Positions 1 through 11,050 of a stretch of 64,000 nucleotides of DNA are shown here, in pieces. The stretch lies in contig JAPZLL010000015.1 of the NCBI GenBank assembly GCA_036250225.1, forward strand, positions 496,001 to 560,000, given 5' to 3'. Source of the stretch: Cercophora sp. LCS_1. Its lineage: Eukaryota > Ascomycota > Sordariomycetes > Sordariales > Lasiosphaeriaceae. Made by a program: the position numbers and the translations under genes. The notes under the pieces were generated by a model. It searched no databases, was not told where the DNA came from, and was given only the letters and a program-made list of their open reading frames with translations. How positions within the stretch are numbered: the stretch's first letter is position 1; each line of letters begins with the position of its first letter.

Positions 1-1013
1 TTGTGACGGCGATTCCATCCGGATGACATATCAGGATCCCGCCCCTAGCCAATCCCTGTTTAGCAGATGGTTTGGCGGTAGCGGGGGAGAGAGGCCAGTT
101 ATTCAGCTCCCTGGACCTGCTTCTGACCGAAAGGTAGTCGTTGTTGAGCCTAACCTTCGCGGGCCTGAATAGTCTCGGCGTGGGGTTCAGATTCGAGACA
201 AGTTGGTTCGGACTCTCCGAGCTGGGCGCGGGAAAGTTGTTGTTGTTGTTGGGGTGGAGGGGTTGCCGGTAGGTGCGCCGACCAGCGGGAGGGCCGCCGG
301 GACGAGACGAAAACGTCGGAAATGGGCTTCTCCTATCTTCTCGGCACGTTGTTGATCATCTGAGAGGCCCCGGCGAAAGTGACGGAGGCCGGTGAGTTCC
401 GGGCTATTGGCTTTTTTTGCCCCGAAAATAAGGTGTTCCGGCCATGGGTCCCAAGCCTGATTCGGCCTGGCAGGAGCTTTGGTGATGGGGGGAAGCGAGA
501 AAGGTATAAACTCGCTCGTAGCAGTAGACTGAAGCCATGCTCCAGAGAGAATGTGTTTTATTTGAGGGTATAAGAATCAAGTCAAACATCAGTGACTCCA
601 GATGCAAGGTCGCAATCTTCAACACATCGAGTCAGAAGAGGAAGAGCAGGTGTTTGGGCAGCCTGAGCCAGGGGCTAGGCGCACGTGACTGGCCGATAAG
701 CCGAGCCAAGCCGAGCCATGGCCAGTTTTTGGCTTCCCACAGGCTCCCTTTCGCTGTCCTTCAGCGCTCTCTCAAGCGCTTTCCTGCGAAAACACCTCGC
801 AAGCAATTGTGGCCACCCTTTTCTGTTCTGCAACAGCCGGGCTCAAACAGCTTCTTCGTTTGATCGATCGGAAAATTGCATTGTCTATCTTACACTAAGT
901 TTTCGGCCCGCAAAGTTGCGGCCCTTTCGCGCGTTCCACACCCCGAGCCACAATCCGTGGCCGACTGGCGCAGCCACCGGCCAAAAGCGCCGCAAGCCGC
1001 GCCGCAAGCCGCA
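1..1013. other. 5' flank of the DUF3716 gene, no gene seen
   Basis: No ORF here has a composition or motif I would call coding. A short (GTT)5 run sits at 236-250. The stretch before 1014 probably holds the promoter and 5' leader of the next gene. Open frames continue upstream of 1014 in two phases but look like read-through of C/G-rich leader sequence. Confidence 0.5.
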
Positions 1014-2445
1014 ATGCCGCGTCTCGACTCCCCCGTGCTTTCGGATCGGGACTGGTCCACCCCGGCCAGCGACTCGGACTCAGACGACCCCCTCCTCGAC
1101 ATCCCCAGTGGTCGTCACCCCTCGAGCAGCGCCGATTCCAGCAACGCGCACTTTTCCGCGGCCACGAAGCCTGCCAAGCCCAAGGCCAAAGTTGTGCAGC
1201 ACATCTCGCGCCCGCTCGTCAATCGCAAGCGTAAGAGCAACAGCCAGTCTCCGCGCGACCAGTACCACAGATCCCAGAGACGCAAGTCCACGCACAGGTA
1301 CTCGCCCCAGCCCGCGTTCTATGAAAAGCCTATCCCCGACAACGACGATGAAGCGGATGGCGACTACGAGGAAGACGAGTATGGCGGCGACGATGACGAG
1401 CCCTCCAACCTCTTCACCTCAGATGTCACTCATAGCCAGCTCACCCCATACCAACCACCACAGCAGCAGCCTGCACCCGCCCCCGGCACCCCCAGTAAGC
1501 TTCCCTTCTCTTCTCTCATCACCACTTCACCCGCAACTGACACTGACAACCCCGCCAGCGGCACTGCAACTCTTCCGGGCCGAGTTCCCGCACATCGAGG
1601 TCAAGTTCTCCAAGAACATCGTCTTCCGCTACCTCAAGGACATGCCCATCCAGCGCATCCCGCGAACCAAGAGCGACCCGCGGCCGCAAAAGCCGCAAAA
1701 CATCCCCTCGTACATGATGCAAGCAGTCGGCACCGTCCAGCCGCCGGGCCAAGCCTGCGACAAGTGCAAAAAGGGCGCCGGCATATACCCCGGCGGCGTA
1801 TGCATCGTGGTCCGGGACGAAGCCATGCTGACCCACACGTCGGGCGCCTGCGCAAACTGCTGGTACAGCCGTGCGGGTTCGCAGTGCACGTTGAGCGGCA
1901 TGTACAAGAACCGCCTGAAACGTACGGTGTCCCTGTCTCCTTTGCCCATGTCCCGTGACTGATTTGGTTCAACAGAAGAACAAAACGAGGCAGCTGGGTA
2001 CCTCCCACCCGAGGTAGCCCCCGTCCGCGTCCCTGTGCCTCCGCCCGCTAGGGAGACCCCCGTGCCGGTCCCGCTGTTGCCGTACCAGCCGCCTGCTGGC
2101 GCGCCCGCTTACACGTCGCTGTCCGCACCGCGTGTGCATCCCCAGTATGGCGCTGACCTTCCGCTGGCGCAGGTACACCCGGCGTTCCGGGCGCAAGTCC
2201 AGGCACACGTCCAGCCGGCGGCGCCGGCGGCGTTGCTGCCCGATCCGGCTCTGGCGCTGGCGGGGAGCGTGGAGGGCGACTCCCTCGATGACAAGGTCAG
2301 AGGGCGGGTGAGCGAGTACGAGAAAATGGGGGTCAAGGACCTCCTTGCGACGCAGAGGACCTTGCTGGCGTGGCAGGGGGATCTGACGACGAAACTGATG
2401 GCTATGAACAAGGTTTTGGCGGCCAAGATGCGGGCGTTGGAGTGA
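1014..2445 (+). CDS. DUF3716-type cysteine-rich (zinc-binding-like) nuclear protein, 3 exons
   Basis: Predicted exons are 1014-1494, 1559-1921 and 1976-2445, giving 437 residues. The N-terminal third is acidic and low in complexity (Ser/Asp/Glu/Pro-rich) with basic patches such as NRKRKS, suggesting nuclear entry. The second exon carries a cysteine cluster with CDKC, GGVC, GACANC and SQC spacing, matching the fungal DUF3716 pattern, whose function is unknown but which probably binds zinc. The C-terminus is Pro/Ala-rich and ends in a short amphipathic stretch. The introns are 64 and 54 bases with GT-AG ends, and both joins keep frame. The ATG at 1014 is chosen because the protein becomes protein-like there; an in-frame ATG at 876 would add a Pro/Ala/Arg-rich leader. 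A regulatory or chromatin role is only a guess. Confidence 0.8.
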
Positions 2446-2611
2446 GAGGCAGTCCGATGCGATGGAAGATTTTGCTCGGAGTTGGCATATGGGCTCACCA
2501 GCCCAGTTCACCCCCCGTTGAAGGAGTCGAGGGCCCTTCCGGGTGGCATTGTGTTGCAGTTGAGCTGGAATAGCAAGGACGTCCTTCACGTCCCGGCCAA
2601 GGAGGTGTCCA

Positions 2612-2851
2612 TCACCTCCAGTTGACATCCCGAAAGCGGATATAGTCGATATCAACCACCGGTTTGACCGTCTTGCTAGTGCTCCCCTTGGTCGCAATCC
2701 GTGAGTCGACGCGCTCCTCACCATCCCACTTGCGTTTGGTCGTTGCCCCGCCCACCTCCGTCTTGGGCGCCAGCTCAGCGATATTCGCCATGGATGGCGA
2801 CGGGCTGCTCCTCGGAGAAACTTCCTGTGTCGCGTTGGTCATTTTTTCCAT
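2612..2851 (-). CDS. small unknown ORF, 79 residues
   Basis: This intronless minus-strand frame starts at the ATG at 2851-2849 and ends with TGA at 2614-2612. The product is hydrophilic, Ser/Thr/Lys-rich, has no signal peptide or membrane segment, and ends in an acidic and aromatic tail (DYIRFRDVNWR). The DNA just upstream of the ATG is a pentamer-like run of TCTCG/TTTCG units, as seen in some 5' leaders. It lies tail to tail with the DUF3716 gene, 166 bases away. I do not recognise a family. It may be a genuine small gene or chance coding; the codon pattern slightly favours a gene. Confidence 0.4.
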   Translation of the reverse strand: MEKMTNATQEVSPRSSPSPSMANIAELAPKTEVGGATTKRKWDGEERVDSRIATKGSTSKTVKPVVDIDYIRFRDVNWR

Positions 2852-4020
2852 CTCGTCTCGTCTCGTTTCGTTTCGTCTGCGTTGTTGTTTCGATGACTGA
2901 TGAGGCGGTGGACAACGCTCCCTCGTGCGCATGAGGTGAGTGAGGTCCGGGCTTATATTGTCATGCAAGCGCTGCGGGAGCGCGGACCAGAAAACATTAT
3001 TATCATAACACAAACGGAATAAGCAAAGCACATGTTTTGCATAAACCAATAATGCGGTCAACCCAGATCTTTTTATCCTGCGGTCTTGTGATATGCAAGC
3101 AATCTTGTGTCTTACTTGGTACCGAGCGAGCCTCTCTATTTTTGTGTCGCCCACCGGCAATTCGGTTTTATTAGAGGAAACAGCTGACGGGCGTTTCTTG
3201 TCTTGATGGGCTCTTGGGTGTCTCTTTGTTAGGCTCACCGATTGGTTGCTCAGGGGTAAAACCAACGGTTGATGGGGGGGGCTCAGTAATCGGATGCGTT
3301 GCGGCCCAAAGTATCGCGTTTGGGGGAACAGTACGCAGTGGATTGATGATGGGGGGAATACATCATATTGGGAACATGTTTCCGTTTGTTTCCGGTGGTT
3401 TCTGCTTGTTTCCGCCATTGTGGTTTGATGTTTATCGATCGTTTGATCGGTCGAACGAGAGGGATGCCAAGACCCGACGCTGCCTTGCGCATTGTGCAGT
3501 GCTGCGCACAGGATTGCGGCGGCTCATTCATGCTCCCCCCATTTCATTTCTTGGCTCACCTTGTTGTCGGGCCCGGAGCCGGAAGAATACCCGACCGACT
3601 GGGCAGGGCAAACGGATCAGAGCCGTGGGGTGAACGATGAGCAAACGAAAATCTTCATTTGGGATAACTGTGACCTTAACCTACAAACCTGAGACGCACA
3701 CATCCCGAACTTGGGATGGCAGTGTAGTGCGTTTCATTCCTATGTCATGGTCGCCTGCCCAGCCCGTCCAAACAGTGGCCGTCGTCTTGAGACAAGCCTC
3801 CTGAGAATGGGGAAGGGCACCTTCATGTACCGTTGCATACCTGAGTTGGTTGCGCAAGCGCTCAGCACCGCCGTTCTAACCTTGAGCCCTTGGGCTTCAG
3901 TTGCTAACCTCCCCCCATAGCTACCCGGCTGCAGTTCCACGTGTGACAAGAGGCGTCATCGTCCGAGCTAACTCAAACCCTAGGCATGACGTCGCATGGT
4001 TGACAGGCTGCGCTGCATGC
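2852..4020. other. intergenic, no gene seen
   Basis: Short ORFs on both strands here lack recognisable motifs and have mixed composition. A TCTCG/TTTCG pentamer run occupies about 2851-2879. G-rich and T-rich stretches occur around 3270-3430. Nothing else is supportable. Confidence 0.5.
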
Positions 4021-5440
4021 TCAGATGGGAGCGAGGACAGCTGGCGACTGGAGAGTGTTGAGACAGATCGGCCGGTTGTTCCGCCGCCTCCCATCCATAC
4101 ATCTGCAGCGGCAGCCAATGGCGCCCTCCGACTCCGGGGAAAGGTTAGGCCCGTTGGGCAAGACCGTCGAGCCGGTGAGCTGACCACCCGGTGCATTTCC
4201 AGGACACTGGAAGAAGGGTTCGTGGTGGTAGCCGATGTCAGAAAAGTGATGAAGCTTCTCCGGGGGCAGCAGTAGATGAACGGCCAGGGAATGGACAGGT
4301 GCATCACCCCACTACGATCGGTCAGCACAACCTAGATGGCCATGGGGATTCAGGGGTGCTTACGCGTTCGTCGTAGAATCCACCGGCGCGGTCCAGATGA
4401 TCAAAAAGCTCTTGGTATGCGGCGCCGCGGAAGAAGTCCAAATCGGCAATCTCAAAGTTGCTCCAATAGTGACACAAATTCCATGTATCGCCGCCAAAGT
4501 CACGGTGGTCACCACCAAACCAGCCCCTGAGACGTCTCAGCGGCCACGGCGCCCAGGATGGGTTGACCATGGCCCGCCACATCGATGTTGCCTCTATGCT
4601 CTTCTTCCTGCGGTATTCGTCGACGGCGCGGAACAAGCTCGGGCAGGTCTCTGGAACCTCCCAAAGGGCAATGACGAAACCGTATGCTTTGCCATGACGG
4701 GCCATTTCGAAAAACGGATCGTATGTGATGGCGCAGGTATACTCGATGCCAGGCTCCAGGCGCCAATACCACTTGTACTTCTTCAAAGCTTCCAGTTGGT
4801 AGAACGTCCTGCTCAAGGAGATGATTAGCCCCCATCTCGCCACCCAACGAATTCCACTGGCCACTCACCCAGAATAGAAACGACACATGTGGTGGTACGA
4901 CTCCTTCCCTCCGTTGTAAATCCCCTGCTCGCCCTGGGCCTTCATCCTCTCCCGGGCTTCGTTGGCGTTCGTCCACCACGGGAACGACCACTCGTTTTCC
5001 TTGAGCACCTCGAACGTCGCCTCCCCGCTGACGGATGCGTTCAGCGCCCGGACAAACTCGGGATCCCACGGCTCATCGTTAAGAAACAGCACCGGGTAGT
5101 GGAACCATTGGTTAAACTGGTTTTCGATGTTCTGGATAGCCTGTAGTGCCTTGTGTCTCTCGTTGTTTCGGGCAAGCATGACGAACGTAGCGTTCTCGCG
5201 GGGATTCGCGGCGGCGGTGGCGACGGGGTCCTGGCATTGTGTCGAAAACGGTGCGTCGAGGTCTTGAAGCGGGCGAGGGACGGCGTACCATCGGACGTGG
5301 AAAGCTGCTTCGATGCAGAAGGCCACGGCGACGGAGAGGAGAATCTTGAGCCGAAACGCGGCGTGGGGAGGAAGGGGCCCGTGACCGAGGAGTCGACGAA
5401 CTATCACCGTGGGCCACCGTCCGGCGCCCCTCAAGACCAT
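4021..5440 (-). CDS. KRE2/MNT1-type alpha-1,2-mannosyltransferase (GT15), 3 exons
   Basis: Predicted exons are 5440-4869, 4808-4364 and 4311-4021 (435 residues). GT15 enzymes are Golgi type II membrane proteins that add alpha-1,2-mannose from GDP-mannose to O- and N-linked glycans. An N-terminal hydrophobic anchor (about residues 30-48) is followed by hallmark GT15 stretches: FLNDEPWD, the tryptophan-rich YWRLEPGIEY, GGDTWNLCHYWSNFEIAD with the family's catalytic-region glutamate, and GGFYDERWGDAPVHSLAV across the second splice join. The last exon also has DIGYHHEPF and a paired-cysteine tail, as in the family. The introns are 60 and 52 bases. The third exon is out of phase with the main ORF and easily missed. 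The start is the first in-frame ATG after an upstream stop. The neighbour ADE12 is divergent. Confidence 0.92.
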
Positions 5441-6826
5441 TATGTGGATGCCGTCACGGCCAGCAGTCGCATGGTTTTAGGGCGTTGACGAAGTCGGTCG
5501 GCAGCTCACACGAAGGCCCGCCCAGGCATCCATCCGGCGGCTTGGACGCTGGGCGGGCACGTTCAGCGCCCGCCAACTTGTTGGGTGCATCTTGGCTGGC
5601 AGGGGACGAGCCAAGTCTGTGACAATCCTTCGCGGCATCGCGGCACGCAGGCGGGCTGGCGTGGCTCAGCTTGCTGACACTTGGCGTCTTGGACTTTCAG
5701 GCCCTTGAGCAGAGCCGGCCCGCTGGAGGTTGAAGCGGCACTGATTGCCGTTGAATATCACTGGCAACGCTGGTTGTAGGTATTGAGCGCTGCTGCCCTG
5801 CTGTTTGGGTGTTGAGAGCATTCCAAAATCAACGCGGCGCCGCGGGCTCTCCGACTGCCTCTCCCCCTAACCATTGCGTCGTCGGGATTCCTCCATCGAA
5901 AGATAATACTGATGCGGCTACTATCGATCGCGTCGAATCGGTCAAATTGAAGGATAAAAATCCGGTGCGCACCGGGCGCTAGACAATTCGGACGAGCGGC
6001 CTTGAGACGGCCATCGGAGGCGGCATTGGGACGGAAGAGCTTCGGCTTCGGAGCGGCGGGGCGGCGGTGTGATGGCAGATGCGAGTCGTGGTTGGGCGAG
6101 GGGCGAGCCACATTGAAGGGTCATCCCGACAGTGGTGGGATGAAAAGCGACTCCCCTGCAGAAGCTGGTCCCCCAAAGGCTAAAGTCCCTGCGGGTTCAA
6201 CACGTGCCGCTGCAAGTCAGATGTCGCACAGGAGGCAGAGATGACTGGCGCTCCCTCGACTCGCCAAATGCGCAGCCATTTGGCAAGAGCGAAGCAAAAG
6301 CATTGAATCCTTTGCGGTGAGGGATTTGAAGCCGAGGAGATGTGCGGAAGGCCTAAGGGCGCAGGGTGTCCGGTGTCGCTGAGGCAATTGGGAGGCCGCT
6401 GCATATTGCGTAATTGCCTCCGGTGTCGTTCCCGCTTCCCGGGATTGCTGGTCTTATTCGAACTGTGCTCGGGGTTCTCCGCCAGGGGTAGAGAATGGCA
6501 TTCTGCACCAGCATGGAGGACAGCCGTGGTCAACAGACGGCCCTTCATGATCGCAAGAACTAGCTTGCAATAAATACAGTTTTTCGTATTCTATTTCTCG
6601 TCCCGTAGATCGGTAAAAGTCCTATTTGTTGCGTGGGTAAGGTGTGTTTTGCTGCGACGAGGGGATAGTGCGAATAGTGAAAGCGCAACTGTTGCCCCTC
6701 CCCCGCACTGAAATTATTTTCTCGCGGCCTCGGGAGAAGCCTTGGTTGCCTATCTGCTGGAGTCTTTCCGTCGCGGCATTTCCTCGAGCGCTTCTGTTTG
6801 TCGAGATCTCTCTGAACTTCGAAACC
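5441..6826. other. intergenic between divergent genes
   Basis: About 1.4 kb separates the divergent mannosyltransferase and ADE12 starts and presumably holds both promoters. ORFs on either strand (for example minus 5758-6111) are Arg/Pro/Ala-rich with no domain. No RNA gene or repeat was recognised. Confidence 0.5.
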
Positions 6827-8473
6827 ATGGCTACCATCATTCTGGGGTCCCAATGGGGGTATGTACCCACGAATTGGTCCGAATTGCACGATGCAGACAC
6901 TAATATGATGTCATTACACCAGCGATGAGGGCAAAGGTATCACAACCCGCGCTATGCGTCACACTCGCTGCCAGAGACCAGCCCCCTAACTGCAATGCGC
7001 CTACAGGAAAGCTCACCGATATCCTCTGCCCGCAGGCGCAGATCTGTGCCAGAGCCGCTGGCGGCCACAATGCTGGCCACTCGATCGGTGCGTGCCTCGT
7101 CGCAACGGCTCGACCGCGCTAACCCCCGATAACAGTTGCCAACGGCGTCTCCTACAGCTTCCATCTCCTCCCGTCCGGTCTTGTCAACCCCAACTGCATG
7201 AACCTTATCGGCTCCGGCGTCGTCTTCCACGTTCCCAGCTTCTTCAAGGAGCTCGCCGAGCTTGAGGCCAAGGGCCTGACCGATGTCCACAATCGCATCC
7301 TCGTGTCCGACAGGTGTCAGGTCAACTTTGATCTCCACGCCGCCGTCGACGGACTGGAGGAGGTCGAGCTGGGCGAGCGCAAGATTGGCACCACCGGGAG
7401 AGGCATTGGGCCCTCGTACAGCACAAAGTCTGCCGTATGTTGACCCTAGACAAAACATTGGCCTGCGCAGAAGAGGAAGAGATGCTGACCAGCTCCCCTG
7501 CAGAGAAGCGGTCTCCGGGTACACGAGATCTTTGACGAGGAGGTCTTTGAGCGCAAGCTTCGTCAGCTCGCTTCCGGTTACAAGAAGCGATTCGGCGACC
7601 TCCTGAAGTACGATGTCGAGGAGGAGATTGCGCGCTTCAAGGAGTACCGCCCCAAGCTGGCGTCGTACGTTGTCGATGCCGTCAAGTACATGAAGGAGGC
7701 CCAGGAACGCAACTACAAGATTCTGATCGAGGGAGCCAATGCCCTGATGCTGGACATCGACTACGGCACCTATCCCTACGTCACCAGCAGCAACACCGGC
7801 TTTGGCGGCGTCGTCACCGGCCTTGCCCTCAACCGCAAGAAGATTGAGTAAGTGCTAGAGCTTGAGAGGTTGAGTCAATGCTAACACGAGTTCAGCACCG
7901 TCATTGGCGTCGTCAAGGCCTACACCACGAGAGTCGGTGGAGGCATCTTCAAGACTGAGGACTTGGAGGAGGCAGGCACCAAGCTTCAGGAGATTGGCCG
8001 CGAGTGGGGTGTCAGCACCGGCAGGAAACGCCGCTGCGGATGGCTCGACCTTGTTGTGCTCAAGTATTCGCAGTCGGTCAACTACTACGACGTCCTTAAC
8101 CTGACCAAGCTCGACGTTCTCGACACCTTCCCGGTGATCAAGGTTGCCGTCGCCTACAAGGACCCCACCACTGGCGAGGAGCTTGACTTTTTCCCAGCCG
8201 ATCTGGACCGCCTCAAGGATCTCGAGGTTGTTTACAAAGAGTTTGAGGGGTGGCAGAAGCCCACCACCGCTGCTAAGACCTATGTATGTGCCGATTCTTC
8301 GCCGACACTCTTTTCCCTTACTGACAAGGCAATAGTATGACCTCCCCAAGCAAGCACGTGCGTACATTGAGTTTATCGAGGAGTTTGTCGGCGTGCCAAT
8401 TGGATGGATCGGCACGGGTCCCGCCAGAGATGATATGATCTACCGCACTCAGGCTGCCGGCCTCGCAAAATGA
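6827..8473 (+). CDS. ADE12: adenylosuccinate synthetase
   Basis: This enzyme joins IMP and aspartate using GTP to make adenylosuccinate, the first committed step to AMP, in the cytosol. Seven exons are predicted: 6827-6858, 6923-6936, 7007-7087, 7136-7434, 7504-7847, 7896-8283 and 8336-8473, giving 431 residues, normal for the family. The P-loop GSQWGDEGKGK falls at residues 7-17 and is assembled from the first three exons. Other signatures are GGHNAGHSI, the switch region TTGRGIGPSYSTK, EGANALMLDIDYGTYPYVTSSN and the IMP/Asp-binding GRKRRCGWLDL. Exon 2 is only 14 bases. All six joins restore frame and conserved sequence. The ATG at 6827 is chosen because the family begins within a few residues of the GSQWG motif. 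It is convergent with the amidase-like gene downstream. Confidence 0.96.
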
Positions 8474-8884
8474 GGAAGGTGTTTTCTGTTTTCTTAGACT
8501 AGTACCTCGTGCATTCAGGTTAGTTGTTTCGTTCATACCACGCACATAGATAGATGGTTTAAGAACCGTTATTACCGAATGGGAATCAGAAGACCTTTAG
8601 ATCAATTTACCTGGCACAAAGCACTTATCGGCTGCTTTATAGGCACTGCTCCCAGGTTCTTGTTCTCTAGGGCTGTAATAGCTTGGCCCTTCGACGGGCC
8701 CTATCAAGTTAAAAGGCGGTGAGATTGCCTGACCAGCATAGCGAGTCGCTTGAGAGGGTTAGGCCAAAGTTGAGGTACCTGCCCACGGCTATGTGTACAC
8801 TAGGGACGCGCGACCGCATGTCTCACCTATGTCCAAGGGTATCCAGGACCAGAGTGTCTCAAGATGTCTTGTTATCCACCACCC
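8474..8884. other. convergent 3' intergenic region
   Basis: About 410 bases lie between the stops of ADE12 and the amidase-like gene. The stretch should hold both 3' ends. No gene or repeat was seen. Confidence 0.5.
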
Positions 8885-10126
8885 TCATTTGTCTTCCTCA
8901 ACCCACTCCGGATCCCCCAACTCTCCAAGATCATAAACCCTCCTCCACACTAACTTTCCCTCCTCAGGATCCATAACGACGGCATAGTGCGTCATCTCAT
9001 TACTGATACCCTCCAAACTGACCAACTCCAACACCTCATCCATCTCAACTGCCTCCTTCTTTCCAGTCTTTCTTCTCCTCCATCCATTATTCAAGCGTTC
9101 CTGCCACCCCTCAAAGACGTCCCGTTTCCTCTCAATCGAGTTTTCAACCAAATCAAACATGCCCTCAGCCGTATGCTTCGCCGCCTCCACCGCCCGATCA
9201 GGATGCTCCTCATCCGCCAAATCATGATTACACGTCGTCAAAAAGTGCTCATCCACCGCAATCCCCGCTGACCCATGATCCTTTTCAACAGAGTAAACCC
9301 TATCAGGTGTACAAAGGATCAAATACGCGGCCGTCGACTTACTCCCTCTCACCTCATCTAAAATCCCCTCTATCCCCGGAACTACACCCCCATTACTAGA
9401 ATCAGGTATCAAATACCCCCGCAACACACTCGATATCCCCCTTCTCCATCCCAAAACCACAGCAACCTGATGCCACCGGAAGCGCCAACGCTCCCAAAAC
9501 GTATCAGCTTTATGATACGGCCGGAAATTCAAGCTCAGACTCAGGCCCCTCCTCACACCCGTCAGGATACCAACGTAGCCTAGGTATCCGATAGTGGTAG
9601 CAACCACCGGCCCGCCTTCGTGCGTTACATAATCCAACTCGATGACCAAGTTTCGGAGGGGATCCATACTCCAGTCCAATGTCCTAAAATGCACGATTTT
9701 GGTACCACCCTTTCCGTCGGAACAGCGCACACCGCCCGAGGTGCATCCCAGGAGGAGGTCCAGCATCACGTTGAGCGCGACGAGGAGGTACATTGGGAGA
9801 CCGGTCAGGCGGGATAGGCCACGCAGCTCAGCGGTTTCTTCATCCGAGTGGACGCGACGGAGGAGGGTCTGTAACAGAAAGGTGACGGCTTTGAGGGTGA
9901 GAGGGGAGTTGGGAAGCAGAAAGGCTAGGAGAGCGTTGAATTGCGAGGTTACGTCTGCCGAGGTGAGGACTGGGAGGAGGGAGGGCACGATGTGGTCGTA
10001 CCGGTGGGCGGGGGGTGTTGAGAGGTTGATTGTGAATTTGGGAGGGGTGCGGCCTGGGCTGTCGGGATTCGGGGATGGTGGTTTGGGAGGTCGCTTGGAG
10101 CGGGAGCGGAGGCCCGCTGATTCCAT
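8885..10126 (-). CDS. acid ceramidase / NAAA-like linear amide hydrolase
   Basis: A single exon encodes 413 residues. The family (N-terminal nucleophile hydrolases of the choloylglycine/NAAA/acid ceramidase type) cleaves amide bonds of lipids such as N-acylethanolamines or ceramides, and is normally activated by autocleavage just before a cysteine. Here the candidate nucleophile is Cys128 in LLLGCTSGG, followed by the conserved FRTLDW at 147-152. Later parts such as TIGYLGYVGILTGVRRG and SLNFR also match the fold. The first 30 residues are Pro/Ser/Arg-rich and no classical signal peptide is visible, unlike the lysosomal animal enzymes, so location is unclear. The C-terminal half is longer than the core fold and rich in charged helices. 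The substrate cannot be read from sequence. Confidence 0.78.
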   Translation of the reverse strand: MESAGLRSRSKRPPKPPSPNPDSPGRTPPKFTINLSTPPAHRYDHIVPSLLPVLTSADVTSQFNALLAFLLPNSPLTLKAVTFLLQTLLRRVHSDEETAELRGLSRLTGLPMYLLVALNVMLDLLLGCTSGGVRCSDGKGGTKIVHFRTLDWSMDPLRNLVIELDYVTHEGGPVVATTIGYLGYVGILTGVRRGLSLSLNFRPYHKADTFWERWRFRWHQVAVVLGWRRGISSVLRGYLIPDSSNGGVVPGIEGILDEVRGSKSTAAYLILCTPDRVYSVEKDHGSAGIAVDEHFLTTCNHDLADEEHPDRAVEAAKHTAEGMFDLVENSIERKRDVFEGWQERLNNGWRRRKTGKKEAVEMDEVLELVSLEGISNEMTHYAVVMDPEEGKLVWRRVYDLGELGDPEWVEEDK

Positions 10127-11050
10127 TTTGGTGACGGCGACGATCGCAGTTTGAGGTTATCCAAAGTTGTTGAGAATGGTGTAATTGAATGGGATGAAGA
10201 CGAGATGCGCGGTATGGCCGTTGAGGTCCTGCGGGTGATCCGGCGCCGAGGTCGGACGGCAGTGTGGACCATGTACTTGGCAGATGGGATTGATGGGGTA
10301 GTTGGGAAGGAAAAGAGAGAAGCCAATGAGTCAAGATGTTTTCATCCTGTTTGACGAGATTTGCCTGGTGTTGACTTTGAGCCAGGCAACAACGCGGCTG
10401 AAGTCGCGCGTGAGTGGTGAGCTCGGGAGGTGGCGTTCGCAACTGCCTCCCTTCTCAGCTTCGCGAAAACTGCTTCGCGCTTGCCCGAATTGAGCGGCTG
10501 ATGTGACCTTGCATTTTTGGTATCTTTCGGGTTTTAGGACGTGGAAATCAATCTTCGAATTGCTCAGACAGTTAGATTTTGTTCGTGTCTCGGACGCATT
10601 GACATGCCACCTCTCCATCTCGTCTCACATTGGTTTCGCGGTGAGCCAACATTGCGTGTAACCAAATGCTCAAAAGAAACTGGAGAAATCGAATAGATTT
10701 TCAGGGGAGCGCAACCCCTCATTTGTCTTTGATTACCCCACTTCATGACTGTTGAGTCCCGGATCCGACATCGTATTTCCGAGCACTCATCGGCGGCCAA
10801 TTCCACCTCAGTATCACGAGAACGAGCACTGAATTCAAAGGTGTTGATACAGTCGCATGTCGATTTCTGTTTGACAGACAACGCAGCTCCGATCTGCTTC
10901 ATCGTCGAACTCCTTTCCCAACTTGTGAAACACCAAGCTAAGCCACACTGCCACAGCGAGAACCCCGATCGCCAACAGCATATAAACAAGCAAGGTGCCG
11001 TCTCACGCATCTCTTTCACCAACAACAAGCAACAGGACATAACCGTCAAG
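10127..11050. other. divergent promoter region
   Basis: This separates the minus-strand amidase-like gene from the plus-strand N-acetyltransferase gene. The frame upstream of 11051 stays open to about 10745 but lacks conserved sequence, so it is read as 5' leader. No other feature was recognised. Confidence 0.5.

Noticed and set aside
718..1962. 414-codon plus frame overlapping the first gene
   Set aside because: Its first part is an Arg/Pro/Ser-rich shadow of exon 1 in another phase; only its last third (after 1559) is real and is reached by splicing.
5758..6111. 117-codon minus ORF upstream of the mannosyltransferase
   Set aside because: Arg/Ala/Pro/His-rich, no motif, lies in a divergent promoter region.
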